Assembly: GCF_947496875.1 (NCBI RefSeq)
Contig: NZ_CANMEH010000001.1
Span: 315,663 to 379,662, forward strand
Length of the DNA: 64,000 nt
From: an uncultured Paracoccus sp.
GTDB taxonomy: Bacteria; Pseudomonadota; Alphaproteobacteria; Rhodobacterales; Rhodobacteraceae
Direction: 5' to 3'
Under the pieces are notes generated by a model, which worked only from the letters and a program-made list of their open reading frames with translations, had not been told where the DNA came from and searched no databases. Shown piece by piece: positions 22,232-32,834 of this stretch. Every line of letters starts with the position of its first letter. Within the stretch, counting starts at the first letter, position 1. Made by a program: the position numbers and the translations under genes.

Positions 22232-23242
22232 TCAGCGGCCGCGAATGCGCGGGTCCATCGCATCGCGCAGCCCGTCACCGATATAGTTGACGGTCAGCAC
22301 CGTCAGCGAGATCAGGACGCCGGGCAGGATCACCCGCCACGGATACATCTGCATCTGCTCGATCGCGTCGTAGAGCAGCCGCCCCCAGGTCGGAAAATCC
22401 GGCGGGAACCCCAGTCCCAGGAACGACAGCGCCGATTCCGTGATGATGGCGGTCGCGATGCCCAGCGTCGCCGCGACCACGATCGGCGACAGCACGTTGG
22501 GAAGGATGTGCCGCATGACCATGCGCCGGTTCGGTGTCCCGATCGAGCGGGCCGCCAGGATGAACTCCCGCTCCTTCAGGCCCAGCACGTCGCCGCGGAC
22601 GATGCGTGCCGCCTGCATCCAACTGGTCGCGCCGATCGCCGTGACGATCAGGACGAACGTGCCCATGCCGGGCCCCAGCACCTTGCCCAGCGGTTCGCGG
22701 AACAGCGTCACCATCAGCAGCAGCAGCGGCAGCAGGGGCAGCGCCAGGAACAGTTCGGTGACCCGCATCAGCGGGGCGTCCAGCCTGCGGAAGAAACCCG
22801 ACAGGATCCCGATCAGGCTGCCCAGGGTGACCGCGATCGACATGGCGGTCAGTCCGACGGCCAGCGAGACCTGCCCGCCCTTCATCAGTCGCGCCAGCAT
22901 GTCCCGGCCCAGCTGATCGGTCCCCAGCGGATGCGCCGCCGTGAAGCCCTGGTTGCGTGCCCTGATGTCCACATAGGTGGGATCGATCCGCCACAGGTAG
23001 GGGCCGACCGTCACGAACAGCACGATGCCCCAGAACAGCACCAGCGCCACCATCGCGCCCCGGTGCCGCCGGAACTGGCGCCACACGTCGCGCCACTGGC
23101 TGCGGCTGGCGGGGGTGGGCGCAACGTCGGTCACCGGATCGTCCGGGGGCAGCGCCATCCCGGCGGGGATCGCGGCATTCGCGGCCGATTCGCGGATCAG
23201 TTCGGCCCGGTCGCGGGCGGTCTGGGCGGCAGCGTCAGTCAT
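22232..23242 (-). CDS. peptide ABC transporter permease (DppC/OppC family)
   Basis: HPLGTDQLGRDMLARLMKGGQVSLAVGLTAMSIAVTLGSLIGILSGFF...ALSFLGLGFPPDFPTWGRLL. Confidence 0.93.
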   Translation of the reverse strand: MTDAAAQTARDRAELIRESAANAAIPAGMALPPDDPVTDVAPTPASRSQWRDVWRQFRRHRGAMVALVLFWGIVLFVTVGPYLWRIDPTYVDIRARNQGFTAAHPLGTDQLGRDMLARLMKGGQVSLAVGLTAMSIAVTLGSLIGILSGFFRRLDAPLMRVTELFLALPLLPLLLLMVTLFREPLGKVLGPGMGTFVLIVTAIGATSWMQAARIVRGDVLGLKEREFILAARSIGTPNRRMVMRHILPNVLSPIVVAATLGIATAIITESALSFLGLGFPPDFPTWGRLLYDAIEQMQMYPWRVILPGVLISLTVLTVNYIGDGLRDAMDPRIRGR

Positions 23243-24242
23243 AGCGGATCCGCGGGTCGAGGATGCCATAGACAATGTCGGCGATCAGGGTGAAGGTCAC
23301 GATCAGGATCGCGAAGATGAAGGTCAGCGTCAGGACCATCGGGATGTCGTTGGCGTGGATGGCCGAGATCAGCAGCTGCCCCAGCCCGTTCACCTTGAAC
23401 ACCTGTTCGGTGATGATCGCGCCGCCGAATACCGCCGGCAGTCCCAGCGCGATCACGGTGACGACCGGGATCAGGCTGTTGCGCAGCACGTGCTTCAGCA
23501 CGACGGTGCGTTCCGACAGCCCCTTGGCGCGGGCGGTGCGCACATAGTCCTGCCCGAGATTGTCGAGCATCGAGGCCCGCATGAAACGGCTGATCTGGGC
23601 GGCGTTGTAGAGGGCCAGCACCGTGACCGGCATCGCCATCTGCCGCACCTGCCGCAGGAAGCTGTCCCAGTCGGTGACCCGGTGCGTGGTGTCGTAGATC
23701 GACGGGAACCACTGAAGGTTGACCGCGAACACGATGATGAACACCACGCCGGTAAAGAAGGTGGGCATGGAAAACCCCACCATCGAGACGAAGGTGCCCA
23801 GCTGGTCGAACCAGCTGTACTGGCGATAGGCGGACAGGATGCCGATCGGGATCGCGATCAGGATGCCGATCAGGTAGCTCATGCCCACCACGGTCAGCGT
23901 CTGTGGCAGCCGCTCGGCGATCACGTCGAAGACCGGACTGCGCGACTGAAAACTGATGATCCGCTGGCCACCGGAGCCGAGTTGCGTGCCAAAAGCCTGG
24001 TTGATCCAGTGCAGCGGCTCGACCCAGAAGAACTGCTTCAGCCACAGCACATAGCGGATGTACCACGCCTGCCCGAGACCCAGGGCCTCGCGCATCCGTT
24101 CCTTGACCTCCGGCGGGACGGTCAGCGGCACGTCGCCCAGCGGATCGCCCGGCGACGCCTCGAGCAGCAGGAAGATCACCAGCGAGATGAAGAGCAGCGT
24201 CGGGATGGCCAGAAGGATCCGGCGGAACGCAAAGGTCAGCAT
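23235..24242 (-). CDS. peptide ABC transporter permease (DppB/OppB family)
   Basis: MLTFAFRRILLAIPTLLFISLVIFLLLEASPGDP...RTARAKGLSERTVVLKHVLRNSLIPVVTVIAL. Confidence 0.93.
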   Translation of the reverse strand: MLTFAFRRILLAIPTLLFISLVIFLLLEASPGDPLGDVPLTVPPEVKERMREALGLGQAWYIRYVLWLKQFFWVEPLHWINQAFGTQLGSGGQRIISFQSRSPVFDVIAERLPQTLTVVGMSYLIGILIAIPIGILSAYRQYSWFDQLGTFVSMVGFSMPTFFTGVVFIIVFAVNLQWFPSIYDTTHRVTDWDSFLRQVRQMAMPVTVLALYNAAQISRFMRASMLDNLGQDYVRTARAKGLSERTVVLKHVLRNSLIPVVTVIALGLPAVFGGAIITEQVFKVNGLGQLLISAIHANDIPMVLTLTFIFAILIVTFTLIADIVYGILDPRIRYD

Positions 24243-24452
24243 GGGGCGGCAGGGCCTCTGTGCGGATCGTGGATGCGGCCGTGACCGCGGGTCAGGTATC
24301 GTTCGGCAGTTGGCCGGCCAGTTGGCGTGGGCGGGCAATGGGTGCCCACGCACAGGCTCGTACCTCGGGACGCGCCGGGTGCTGCGATCAGGCGGACAGC
24401 AGGTGAGGGGCCCGGCAGAACACGCCCGCCGGACACCGCCGTCATGTTCTGG

Positions 24453-26153
24453 TCACTGCACGCGGTGCCAGTCCGATGCGTTCCACAATTCGCTGTCCCA
24501 GACGTTCAGGACCACGCCGCCCAGCGTATTGGAGTGCGCCGACACCCGGCCGCGGTCGATCAGCGGAACCACGACCATGCTTTCCTTGGTGATCATGTCG
24601 TTCAGCTTCTTGGCGATCTCGCCGCGCTTGTCCATGTCGGCGGTCTTGCCCATCTCGGCGACCAGAGCGTCATATTCCTCGTCGCAGTAGCGGTTGACGT
24701 TCTCGCCCTGCCACTGGGTTTCGGGACGGGGGGCCTTGTCGCAGGTCCACTGCGCCAGATACGGCTCCGGGTCGGTGCCGTCGAAGTTGTTGGCGTACAT
24801 CTCGACGTCGGCATAGAATTTCTGGAACGTGTCGGGCGACCCGGCATCGCCGCCGAAGAACACCGATCCGTCAACCGTCTTCAGCTCGGTCTCGACGCCG
24901 ATTTCGGACCACCACTGCTTGATCAGCGCCTGGAAGTCCTGCCGGACCGGGTTCACCGACGTCTGGAACAGCAGCTGCAGCTTGCGACCGTCCTTTTCGC
25001 GGACGCCGTCGCCGCCGACCGTCCAGCCGGCTTCCTCCAGCAACGCCTTCGCGCCTTCGACGTCCTGGGTCAGACACTCGGTGTTGTCGGACGCGAACTG
25101 CTCGGGCGCGGGCACGATGTTGCAGGTGGGCCGCCCCGCCTCGCCATAGCCGATCTCGTTCAGCAGGTTGCGGTCGATCGCCATGGACAGCGCCCGGCGC
25201 ACCCGTTCGTCCGACAGGATCGGGTGCGGGTGTTGGGTGGTGGCCCGCTCGCCCTCGGGAAGGGAGGAGGACGGGTCGGTCATGTTCATCTCGATCCGCT
25301 CGACCAGCGTGCCGAAATCGACGACGAACTGTCCCTTGCCCCCGGCGATCATCTGCTGCTGGACCTCGGGGCTGACCTGGGTGTTCCAGGCATAGTCGAA
25401 CTCGCCGGTTTCCATCACCGACCGCGCCGCCGCGGCCGCGTCGCCGCCGCCCTTGACCATGGCGGTGGCAAAGGCCGGTTTCGCCGGGTCGCGATAATTC
25501 GGATTCGCCTCCAGCGAGACGACGTCGTTGGTGCGGAACTCGGTCACCCGGAACGGGCCGGTGCCGACCGGATTGAAGTTCTGGTCCGTGCAGGTCGACG
25601 CCGCGGTGCCCAGGCAGTCCTGGAACTGCGCCTTCTGCAGGATCGGGGACTGGGCGCCGACAAAGGCCATGTACGGGTTGGGCTTGGGTTCCTTGAAGGT
25701 CACCTTGACGGTCTGCGGATCGACCGCCTCGACCTTGTCGATGCCCTGGTACCGGGACAGCTGCGCGCAACCGCCTTCCGGGTGCATGCAGTATTCGGCC
25801 GTGAAGACCACGTCATCGGCGGTGACGGGCGACCCGTCCGACCACTTCAGGTCCGGCTTCAGTTTCCACGTGACCGAGGTCATGTCCTCGGCAAAACCGC
25901 CATTTTCCTGGGTCGGGATCTCGGTTACCAGACGCGGATAGACCTCACCCTTGTTGTCGAACCCGGCCAGCGGTTCGAGCACCAGGCTGGAAACCTCGAC
26001 GTCCTTGGTCCCCGACGACAGATACGGGTTCATCGTCGAGACGGCCTGGGAATAGATGATGTTCACCTGCCCGTCCGTGCCGCGTTCCGCCTGGGCGGCC
26101 GAGGCCAGCGCGATGCTGGCGACCGCGCCGAGCAGCATGGTCTTTCGTGTCAT
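24453..26153 (-). CDS. peptide ABC transporter substrate-binding protein (SBP family 5)
   Basis: Signal peptide MTRKTMLLGAVASIALASAAQA; WKLKPDLKWSDGSPVTADDVVFTAEY...VRRALSMAIDRNLL. Confidence 0.93.
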   Translation of the reverse strand: MTRKTMLLGAVASIALASAAQAERGTDGQVNIIYSQAVSTMNPYLSSGTKDVEVSSLVLEPLAGFDNKGEVYPRLVTEIPTQENGGFAEDMTSVTWKLKPDLKWSDGSPVTADDVVFTAEYCMHPEGGCAQLSRYQGIDKVEAVDPQTVKVTFKEPKPNPYMAFVGAQSPILQKAQFQDCLGTAASTCTDQNFNPVGTGPFRVTEFRTNDVVSLEANPNYRDPAKPAFATAMVKGGGDAAAAARSVMETGEFDYAWNTQVSPEVQQQMIAGGKGQFVVDFGTLVERIEMNMTDPSSSLPEGERATTQHPHPILSDERVRRALSMAIDRNLLNEIGYGEAGRPTCNIVPAPEQFASDNTECLTQDVEGAKALLEEAGWTVGGDGVREKDGRKLQLLFQTSVNPVRQDFQALIKQWWSEIGVETELKTVDGSVFFGGDAGSPDTFQKFYADVEMYANNFDGTDPEPYLAQWTCDKAPRPETQWQGENVNRYCDEEYDALVAEMGKTADMDKRGEIAKKLNDMITKESMVVVPLIDRGRVSAHSNTLGGVVLNVWDSELWNASDWHRVQ

Positions 26154-26330
26154 GTGGTGCTCCTTGTTGGGGGTTTCCGCGGGCTTCTTGAACCGGCGAA
26201 CCGGCCGGACCCTGTCGGCGATCCTGGGGGGCGCATTGACGTCCTGCATTCCCCTTTGTGTGTCGGATATCCGGCGCAGAATGGAAGAAGCTTTCGTTGC
26301 GGCGGCCAAAAACGCAAGCCGGTTTTGTTG

Positions 26331-26358
26331 TTGCAAACGAAGCTTTCCGACTTAGCCT
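26331..26358 (+). promoter_or_regulatory. candidate promoter of the ATPase-M20 operon (TTGCAA-N16-TAGCCT)
   Basis: TTGCAA 26331-26336, TAGCCT 26353-26358; GAAGCTTTC repeat (26339-26347) lies in the spacer, second copy at 26287-26295. Confidence 0.4.
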
Positions 26359-26403
26359 GCGTCCTCTGCCGAACAGTGCGCCGGCGGGCGGCGAGGGGGT
26401 CAG

Positions 26404-28242
26404 ATGATGGATGACGCAACGCCGCTGGTGTCGATCCGGGGGCTGCAGGTCATCTTTCAGACCCGGGATGGTCCGGTCACCGGTGTGCAGGAGATCAGCT
26501 TCGACATCCGCCCGGGCGAATGCGTCTGCGTCGTGGGGGAATCCGGCTCGGGCAAGTCGGTCAGTTCGTTGTCGCTCATGCGGCTGGTCGAATTCGGCGG
26601 CGGCGAAATTGCCGCGGGACGGCTGATGTTCGACCCGGGGCAGGGCGGGATGATCGATCTGGCAACCCAGCCGCCTCAGGTGATGCGCGGCATCCGTGGC
26701 AACCAGATCGGCATGATCTTCCAGGAGCCGATGACCTCGCTGAACCCGGTCTTCACCGTGGGCGACCAGCTGGCCGAGGGGCTGACCGTGCATCGTGGCA
26801 TGACCCGGACGCAGGCCCGCGCCCGCGCGCTGGAGCTGCTGCGCGAGGTGCGCATCCCCGAACCGGAACGGCGGCTGGACCAGTACCCGCATGAATTGTC
26901 CGGCGGCATGCGCCAGCGGGTGGTGATCGCGATGGCCATGGCCTGCCGGCCGCGGCTGCTGATCTGCGACGAGCCAACCACCGCGCTGGACGTGACCATC
27001 CAGGCCGAGATCCTTGCCCTGATCGACCGGCTCAAGCGCGACACCGGCATGGCGGTCCTGTTCATCACGCACGACATGGCGGTGGTCGCGCAGATGGCCG
27101 ATCGGGTCGTGGTCATGTACCGCGGCAACAAGGTCGAGGAAGGCAGCGTCACCGAGATCTTCGAGAACCCCCGCGAGGACTACACCAAGGCCCTGCTGGC
27201 GGCCGTCCCGCGGCTGGGCGAGATGACCGGCCGCCCCGCACCCGAGCCGATGCGGCTGATGGGCGATGCCGGTTCGGTGGCGCCCCGGCCGATCCTGTCC
27301 GCCGACCCGCGACCGCTGCTGCAGGTGCAGAACCTAACGACCCGGTTCCCGGTCAAGGGCGGCATCCTGCGGCGCACCGTGGCACAGGTCCATGCGGTCG
27401 AGGATGTCAGCTTTACCCTGAACGCCGGCGAGACCCTGTCGCTCGTGGGCGAATCAGGCTGCGGCAAATCGACGACAGGCCGGTCGATCCTGCGCCTGGT
27501 CGAGCCGACATCGGGTCAGGTGCGATTGGGGGAGACGGACATCCTGGGATTGTCGCCGTCGCGGCTGCGCAAGGCGCGTCAGGACATGCAGATGATCTTT
27601 CAGGATCCGTTCGCCTCGCTCGACCCGCAGATGCGGCTCTTCGACCAGATCGAGGAGCCGATGCTGAATTTCGGCATCGGCACGAGATCGGAACGCCACG
27701 ACCGCATCGCCGCCCTGTTCGACCGGGTGGAACTGCCGCGCAGCTTCATGCGGCGTTTCCCGCACGAGATGTCCGGCGGCCAGCGCCAGCGGATCGCGAT
27801 TGCCCGCGCCCTGGCCTTGAACCCCAGGCTGATCATCGCGGACGAGGCTGTCAGCGCACTCGACGTCTCCGTGCAGGCACAGGTGCTGAACCTGCTGATG
27901 GAACTGCAGCAGGACATGGGCATCTCGATGCTGTTCATCAGCCACGACATGGCTGTCGTCGAACGGGTCAGCCATCTCGTCGCGGTCATGTATCTGGGCC
28001 GGATTGTGGAAATCGGCACCCGATCGCAGGTGTTCGAAAATCCCCGGCACAGCTATACACGGCAGCTGATGGCCGCCGTCCCGGTCGCCGACCCGAGGCA
28101 GCGGAAGATCAGCGAGGATCTGACCTTCACGCCGATCCCGTCGCCGATCCATCCGGTCGACCATGTGCCGGCGCCCTCGACCTACGCCGAGGTGGCGCCC
28201 GGACATCGCGTCCTTATCGATCCGCTCACCCATCAGGTCTAG
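26404..28242 (+). CDS. peptide ABC transporter ATP-binding protein, fused tandem ATPases (DppD-DppF type)
   Basis: Two Walker A ([16 protein letters not shown]) and two signature motifs ([16 protein letters not shown]) in one ORF. Confidence 0.95.
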   Translation: MMDDATPLVSIRGLQVIFQTRDGPVTGVQEISFDIRPGECVCVVGESGSGKSVSSLSLMRLVEFGGGEIAAGRLMFDPGQGGMIDLATQPPQVMRGIRGNQIGMIFQEPMTSLNPVFTVGDQLAEGLTVHRGMTRTQARARALELLREVRIPEPERRLDQYPHELSGGMRQRVVIAMAMACRPRLLICDEPTTALDVTIQAEILALIDRLKRDTGMAVLFITHDMAVVAQMADRVVVMYRGNKVEEGSVTEIFENPREDYTKALLAAVPRLGEMTGRPAPEPMRLMGDAGSVAPRPILSADPRPLLQVQNLTTRFPVKGGILRRTVAQVHAVEDVSFTLNAGETLSLVGESGCGKSTTGRSILRLVEPTSGQVRLGETDILGLSPSRLRKARQDMQMIFQDPFASLDPQMRLFDQIEEPMLNFGIGTRSERHDRIAALFDRVELPRSFMRRFPHEMSGGQRQRIAIARALALNPRLIIADEAVSALDVSVQAQVLNLLMELQQDMGISMLFISHDMAVVERVSHLVAVMYLGRIVEIGTRSQVFENPRHSYTRQLMAAVPVADPRQRKISEDLTFTPIPSPIHPVDHVPAPSTYAEVAPGHRVLIDPLTHQV

Positions 28243-28328
28243 CTGTGTCTGACTGCCGGATTGCCGCCTCGCGCGCGCTTGCAGCGGGACGGCTGTCGCG
28301 GCACGGTGGCGCGGAAGGAGAGACTGAA

Positions 28329-29495
28329 ATGCCCGTCAAGAACCGCATGGCCGAACTGCTGCCCGAGATCACCGCATGGCGGCAGGATTTCCACCGCCAT
28401 CCCGAACTGATGTACGAGGTTCACCGGACCGCGGGCCGGGTGGCCGAGCTGTTGCGCAGCTTCGGCCTGGACGAAGTGGTCGAAGGCGTCGGCCAGACCG
28501 GTGTGGTCGGTGTCATCAGGGGACGGTCCGATCGCAACGGTCGGGTGATCGGGCTGCGCGCCGACATGGACGCCTTGCCGATCAACGAGATTACCGGGCG
28601 GGACTATGCCTCTGGCACCCCCGGGGTCATGCATGCCTGCGGACATGACGGGCATACCTCGATGCTGCTGGGCGCGGCCAAGTACCTGGCCGAGACGCGC
28701 AATTTCGACGGCATGGCCGTGCTGATCTTCCAGCCGGCGGAAGAGGGCGGGGGCGGCGGGTTGGCCATGGTGAATGACGGTCTGGTCGACCGGTGGGGCA
28801 TCCAGGAATTCTACGCCATGCACAACATGCCGGGATTGCCGACCGGCAGTTTCGCCATCCGGGACGGCGCCATGATGGCCGCGGCGGACCAGTTCGACAT
28901 CGTCGTGACCGGCAAGGGCGGTCACGCGGCGAAGCCCAACGACGGCATCGACACGACCCTGGTTGCCGCGCAGATGATCGTCGCCCTGCAATCGATCGTC
29001 TCGCGCAACGTCGACCCGCTGAAAAGCGCCGTGCTGTCGGTCTGTGTCGTTCAGACGGACAGCACCGCCCACAACGTCATCCCGCAGGTCGTCCGGTTGA
29101 AGGGCACGGCCCGCAGCCTGGACGCGCAGGTGCGCGACCAGCTGGAGGAAGGCGTCAGCCGGGTCGTGCAGGGGGTCGCGGCCGCCTATGGCGCCACCGC
29201 CGAGGTCGATTTCAGGCGGGGCTATCCGGTCACCGTGAACGATCCCGACGCGATGCAGCATGCCGCGCAGGTCGCCCGGCAGGTGGCCGGCGATGTCGAT
29301 CTGACGGTCGAACCGATGATGGCCGGCGAGGATTTCAGCTACATGCTGGAAAAGCGACCGGGGGCCTACATCTTCCTGGGGAACGGCGACTCGGCCATGC
29401 TGCATCACGGCGCCTATGATTTCGACGACAACGCGATTCCGTTCGGGTCGAGCTGGTACGCGGAGATCGTCGAGGCGCGAATGCCCGTGGCCTAG
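28329..29495 (+). CDS. M20 family amidohydrolase (hippurate hydrolase/aminoacylase-like)
   Basis: WRQDFHRHPELMYEVHRTAGRVAELL...GLRADMDALPINE...MHACGHDGHTSMLLGAAKYLA...GEDFSYML. Confidence 0.95.
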   Translation: MPVKNRMAELLPEITAWRQDFHRHPELMYEVHRTAGRVAELLRSFGLDEVVEGVGQTGVVGVIRGRSDRNGRVIGLRADMDALPINEITGRDYASGTPGVMHACGHDGHTSMLLGAAKYLAETRNFDGMAVLIFQPAEEGGGGGLAMVNDGLVDRWGIQEFYAMHNMPGLPTGSFAIRDGAMMAAADQFDIVVTGKGGHAAKPNDGIDTTLVAAQMIVALQSIVSRNVDPLKSAVLSVCVVQTDSTAHNVIPQVVRLKGTARSLDAQVRDQLEEGVSRVVQGVAAAYGATAEVDFRRGYPVTVNDPDAMQHAAQVARQVAGDVDLTVEPMMAGEDFSYMLEKRPGAYIFLGNGDSAMLHHGAYDFDDNAIPFGSSWYAEIVEARMPVA

Positions 29496-29564
29496 GGCAG
29501 CAGGGCAGAACCCGCCCAAGCACCTGCCACGACTGGCGGCCGGGGGCGCCGAGCCAACCTTGGT

Positions 29565-30956
29565 TCAGAAATGGACGGCGCGGCCGTAGGCGTCCAGAAC
29601 CGCCTCGTGCATCGTCTCGGACAGGGTGGGATGCGGGAACACCGTTTCCATCAGCTCGGCCTCGGTGGTTTCCAGCGTCTGCCCGATCGCATAGCCTTGG
29701 ATCAGTTCGGTGACCTCGGCGCCCACCATGTGGGCGCCCAGCAGTTCGCCGGTCTTGGCATCGAAGACCGTCTTGACCATGCCCTCGGGTTCGCCCAGCG
29801 CGATCGCCTTGCCGTTTCCGATGAAGGGGAACTTGCCGACGCGGATCTCGTGACCGGCCGCGCGCGCCTTTTCCTCGGTCAACCCCACGGATGCGATCTG
29901 CGGATGACAGTAGGTGCAGCCGGGGATCGACTGCGGGCGGACCGGGTGCGGCTTGCCGCCGGCGACCAGTTCCGCCACCATGACGCCCTCGTGGCTGGCC
30001 TTGTGGGCGAGCCAAGGCGCCCCGGCGACGTCGCCGATCGCGTAGATCCCGTCGACGCCGGTGCGGCAGTATTCATCCACGACGATGTGGGTGCGATCGA
30101 TCTTCAGCCCGACCTCCTCGAACCCGCAATCCTCGACATTGCCGACGATCCCCACGGCAGAAATCACCGTGTCGAATTCAAGCTTCTCGGTCTTGCCGTC
30201 CGCCTCGATATGCGCGGTAATCTTGTCCTTGGCGCGGTCCAGCTGCTTCACCGACGCCTTTTCCATGATCGTCATGCCCTGCTTCTGGAACTGCTTCCGG
30301 GCAAAGGCGGCGATCTCGGCGTCCTCGACGGGCAGGATGCGGTCCATCACCTCGACGACCGTCGTCTTCGCACCGAGCGTGTTGTAGAAGCTGGCGAACT
30401 CGATGCCGATCGCGCCCGATCCGATGACCAGCAGCTTCTTGGGCATATGCGGGGGCACCAGCGCGTCGCGATAGCTCCACACCAACTCTCCGTCGGCCTC
30501 CAGCCCGGGCAGGTTGCGGGCCCGCGCGCCGGTGGCAATCACGACGGTTTTCGCCTCGATGTCGTCCTGGCCCTTTTCGGTCCGGACGGACACCTTGCCC
30601 GGCGCCGTCACCCGGGCCTGTCCGGCGATCACCGTGACCTTGTTCTTCTTCAGCAGATGCGCAACCCCGCCCGACAGCTGCTTTGCCACGCCCCGCGACC
30701 GCTTGACGACGGCGTCGAGATCATAGCCGATCCCCTCGGCCTTGAGCCCGAACTCCTTGGCGCGCTCCATCAGGTGAAACACCTCGGAGGAGCGCAGCAT
30801 CGCCTTGGTCGGGATGCAGCCCCAGTTCAGGCAGATCCCGCCCAGCTCCGCGCGCTCGACCACCGCGACCTTCAGGCCCAGCTGCGCGGCCCTGATCGCG
30901 CAGACATAGCCGCCCGGCCCCGATCCGATCACCACCATGTCGAATGACTGCGCCAT
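29565..30956 (-). CDS. lpd: dihydrolipoyl dehydrogenase
   Basis: VVIGSGPGGYVCAIRAAQLGLKVAVVERAELGGICLNWGCIPTKAML...GCTYCHPQIASVGLTE. Confidence 0.95.
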   Translation of the reverse strand: MAQSFDMVVIGSGPGGYVCAIRAAQLGLKVAVVERAELGGICLNWGCIPTKAMLRSSEVFHLMERAKEFGLKAEGIGYDLDAVVKRSRGVAKQLSGGVAHLLKKNKVTVIAGQARVTAPGKVSVRTEKGQDDIEAKTVVIATGARARNLPGLEADGELVWSYRDALVPPHMPKKLLVIGSGAIGIEFASFYNTLGAKTTVVEVMDRILPVEDAEIAAFARKQFQKQGMTIMEKASVKQLDRAKDKITAHIEADGKTEKLEFDTVISAVGIVGNVEDCGFEEVGLKIDRTHIVVDEYCRTGVDGIYAIGDVAGAPWLAHKASHEGVMVAELVAGGKPHPVRPQSIPGCTYCHPQIASVGLTEEKARAAGHEIRVGKFPFIGNGKAIALGEPEGMVKTVFDAKTGELLGAHMVGAEVTELIQGYAIGQTLETTEAELMETVFPHPTLSETMHEAVLDAYGRAVHF

Positions 30957-31004
30957 GTTGTCCCCGTCTGAACCGAACCTCGCCCGACTGGAACTGTTGC
31001 AGGG

Positions 31005-32834
31005 TCAGTCCAGATCGGCAAGGTCCAGCTTGCCCGAGACAAGCGCGCCGTAACCGCCTGCCTCCATCACCCGCTGTTCGTCGGGCGTGGGGGTCCGGCC
31101 CAGGGCCTCGTTGCGCCACGGAAAGCGCCCGAACCGTGCGATGGTGTCGCGGTGCAGTTGCGCGTGCCGCAGATTTTCACCGGGCATCCGCTCGGCGAAC
31201 AGCGCCACCGCCCGATCCTGCAGCGCCAGATCCTCGGCGTGCTCGTAGGGCAGGTAGAAGAACTGGCGGGCAGGTTCGCCAGTCGCCAGATCGTACCCGT
31301 CCGCGATGGCCCGGTCGGCAATCGACTGCGCCAGGTCGTCGGTCGCGAACGCGCGCGGGTCGCCCCGGAACATGTTGCGCGGGAACTGGTCGGTCAGGAT
31401 CAACGCGGCCAGGGCTCCCTCGGGCGTGTCGGCCCACTCGTCCGCCAGACGCCGGGCCTCCTGCCAGGCGATCATGAACCGGCTGCGGATTTCGTCGTCA
31501 ACAGCGTCGCTCTGCACGTACCAGCCCTTGGGGCCGACCTCGTCCAGCCAGAAACGGTTGATTTCGTCAGGGGTCATGCGGAACTCGGCTGCTGGATCGG
31601 TGGGGCCGTCGCCGGCCTCGGACAGGGCGGTCTCGACGGCCAGGGTGGTGGCCGAGGGCGACAGCACGGCGAACGCCCCGGTATCGGCAGGGGCCGGCGC
31701 CGCCCGTTGGGTCATACGCCAGGCCGCATAGCCGGACAAGCCGGCCAGCAGGATGCCCATGTACATCCAGAATCCGTCCGGGCCCACCGCCGACATCAGC
31801 CAGCCGGTCAGGATCGGCCCGAAGAACGACCCGCCCCCGTTGATCAGCAGCAGCCCGGCCGAGGCCGCGGCCATGTCCGCGGCCTCCAGAAAGTCGTTGG
31901 TATAGGCGATCAGCAGCGAATAGACCGGGTTCGCCACCCCGCCAAGCAGCGCGGCGGCCACCAGATAGCCCCAGATCGTCGTGTCGGTCACGATCACCGT
32001 TCCAGTGACGATCGTGCCGAACACCGCCAGCGCCATGATCAGCACCCGCCGGTCCATCCGGTCCGAAATCCAGCCGATCGGGTACTGGAACAGCAGCCCG
32101 CCCAGCCAGATGGCGGCGACAAAGGCCGAGATGTCGCGCACGCTCAGCTGCATCACCGAACCCCAGACCGAGGCCATGCCCAGCAGCGCCGCAAACACGC
32201 CCCCCATCAGGAAGATGCCGATGCACCCAAGCGGCGACGCGCGATAGAGCCGCGCGATGCTCATCGGGGCGATCGTCTCGAACCGCGGCGCCGGGGTCGA
32301 GGCCAGCAGGATCGGGGTGAAGGCCAGCGACACCAGCACCGAGGGAATGACGAACAGCAGCCATCCACCGGGGTCGCCGACGTTCATCAGCAGCTGCGCG
32401 GTGACCAGGCCCAGCATCTGCACGATCATGTAGGTCGACATGGTCTGGCCGCGATTCTCGTTGGTAGCGCCCGCGTTCAGCCAGCTTTCGGCGGTGATGT
32501 AGACGCCGCAGAACGAGAACCCGATGAGGAAGCGCAGCAGCGCCCAGATCATCCAGTTGGGCGCGGCGGCATACAGGATCAGGACCGCCGAGATCAGCGA
32601 GCCGAGCGCCGCAAAGACCCGCACATGCCCGACCCGCTGGATCAACCCGGGCACGACCAGGCTGCCTGCGACGAACCCGCCGAAATAGAACGCCATGACC
32701 AGCGCCATCCGGTTCGTGGGAATGCCCTCGATCCCGCCGCGGATCCCCAGCAGCGTGCCCTGCATTCCGTTGCCGACCATCAGCAGCAGGATGCCCAGCA
32801 GCAGCGGCCAGGCCGATCGCATCACCGTCAGCAT
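31005..32834 (-). CDS. MFS transporter fused in frame to a C-terminal DUF924 domain
   Basis: N-terminal 12-TM MFS ([30 protein letters not shown]...) continuous with [20 protein letters not shown]...[26 protein letters not shown]...[15 protein letters not shown] (DUF924-like). Confidence 0.88.
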   Translation of the reverse strand: MLTVMRSAWPLLLGILLLMVGNGMQGTLLGIRGGIEGIPTNRMALVMAFYFGGFVAGSLVVPGLIQRVGHVRVFAALGSLISAVLILYAAAPNWMIWALLRFLIGFSFCGVYITAESWLNAGATNENRGQTMSTYMIVQMLGLVTAQLLMNVGDPGGWLLFVIPSVLVSLAFTPILLASTPAPRFETIAPMSIARLYRASPLGCIGIFLMGGVFAALLGMASVWGSVMQLSVRDISAFVAAIWLGGLLFQYPIGWISDRMDRRVLIMALAVFGTIVTGTVIVTDTTIWGYLVAAALLGGVANPVYSLLIAYTNDFLEAADMAAASAGLLLINGGGSFFGPILTGWLMSAVGPDGFWMYMGILLAGLSGYAAWRMTQRAAPAPADTGAFAVLSPSATTLAVETALSEAGDGPTDPAAEFRMTPDEINRFWLDEVGPKGWYVQSDAVDDEIRSRFMIAWQEARRLADEWADTPEGALAALILTDQFPRNMFRGDPRAFATDDLAQSIADRAIADGYDLATGEPARQFFYLPYEHAEDLALQDRAVALFAERMPGENLRHAQLHRDTIARFGRFPWRNEALGRTPTPDEQRVMEAGGYGALVSGKLDLADLD

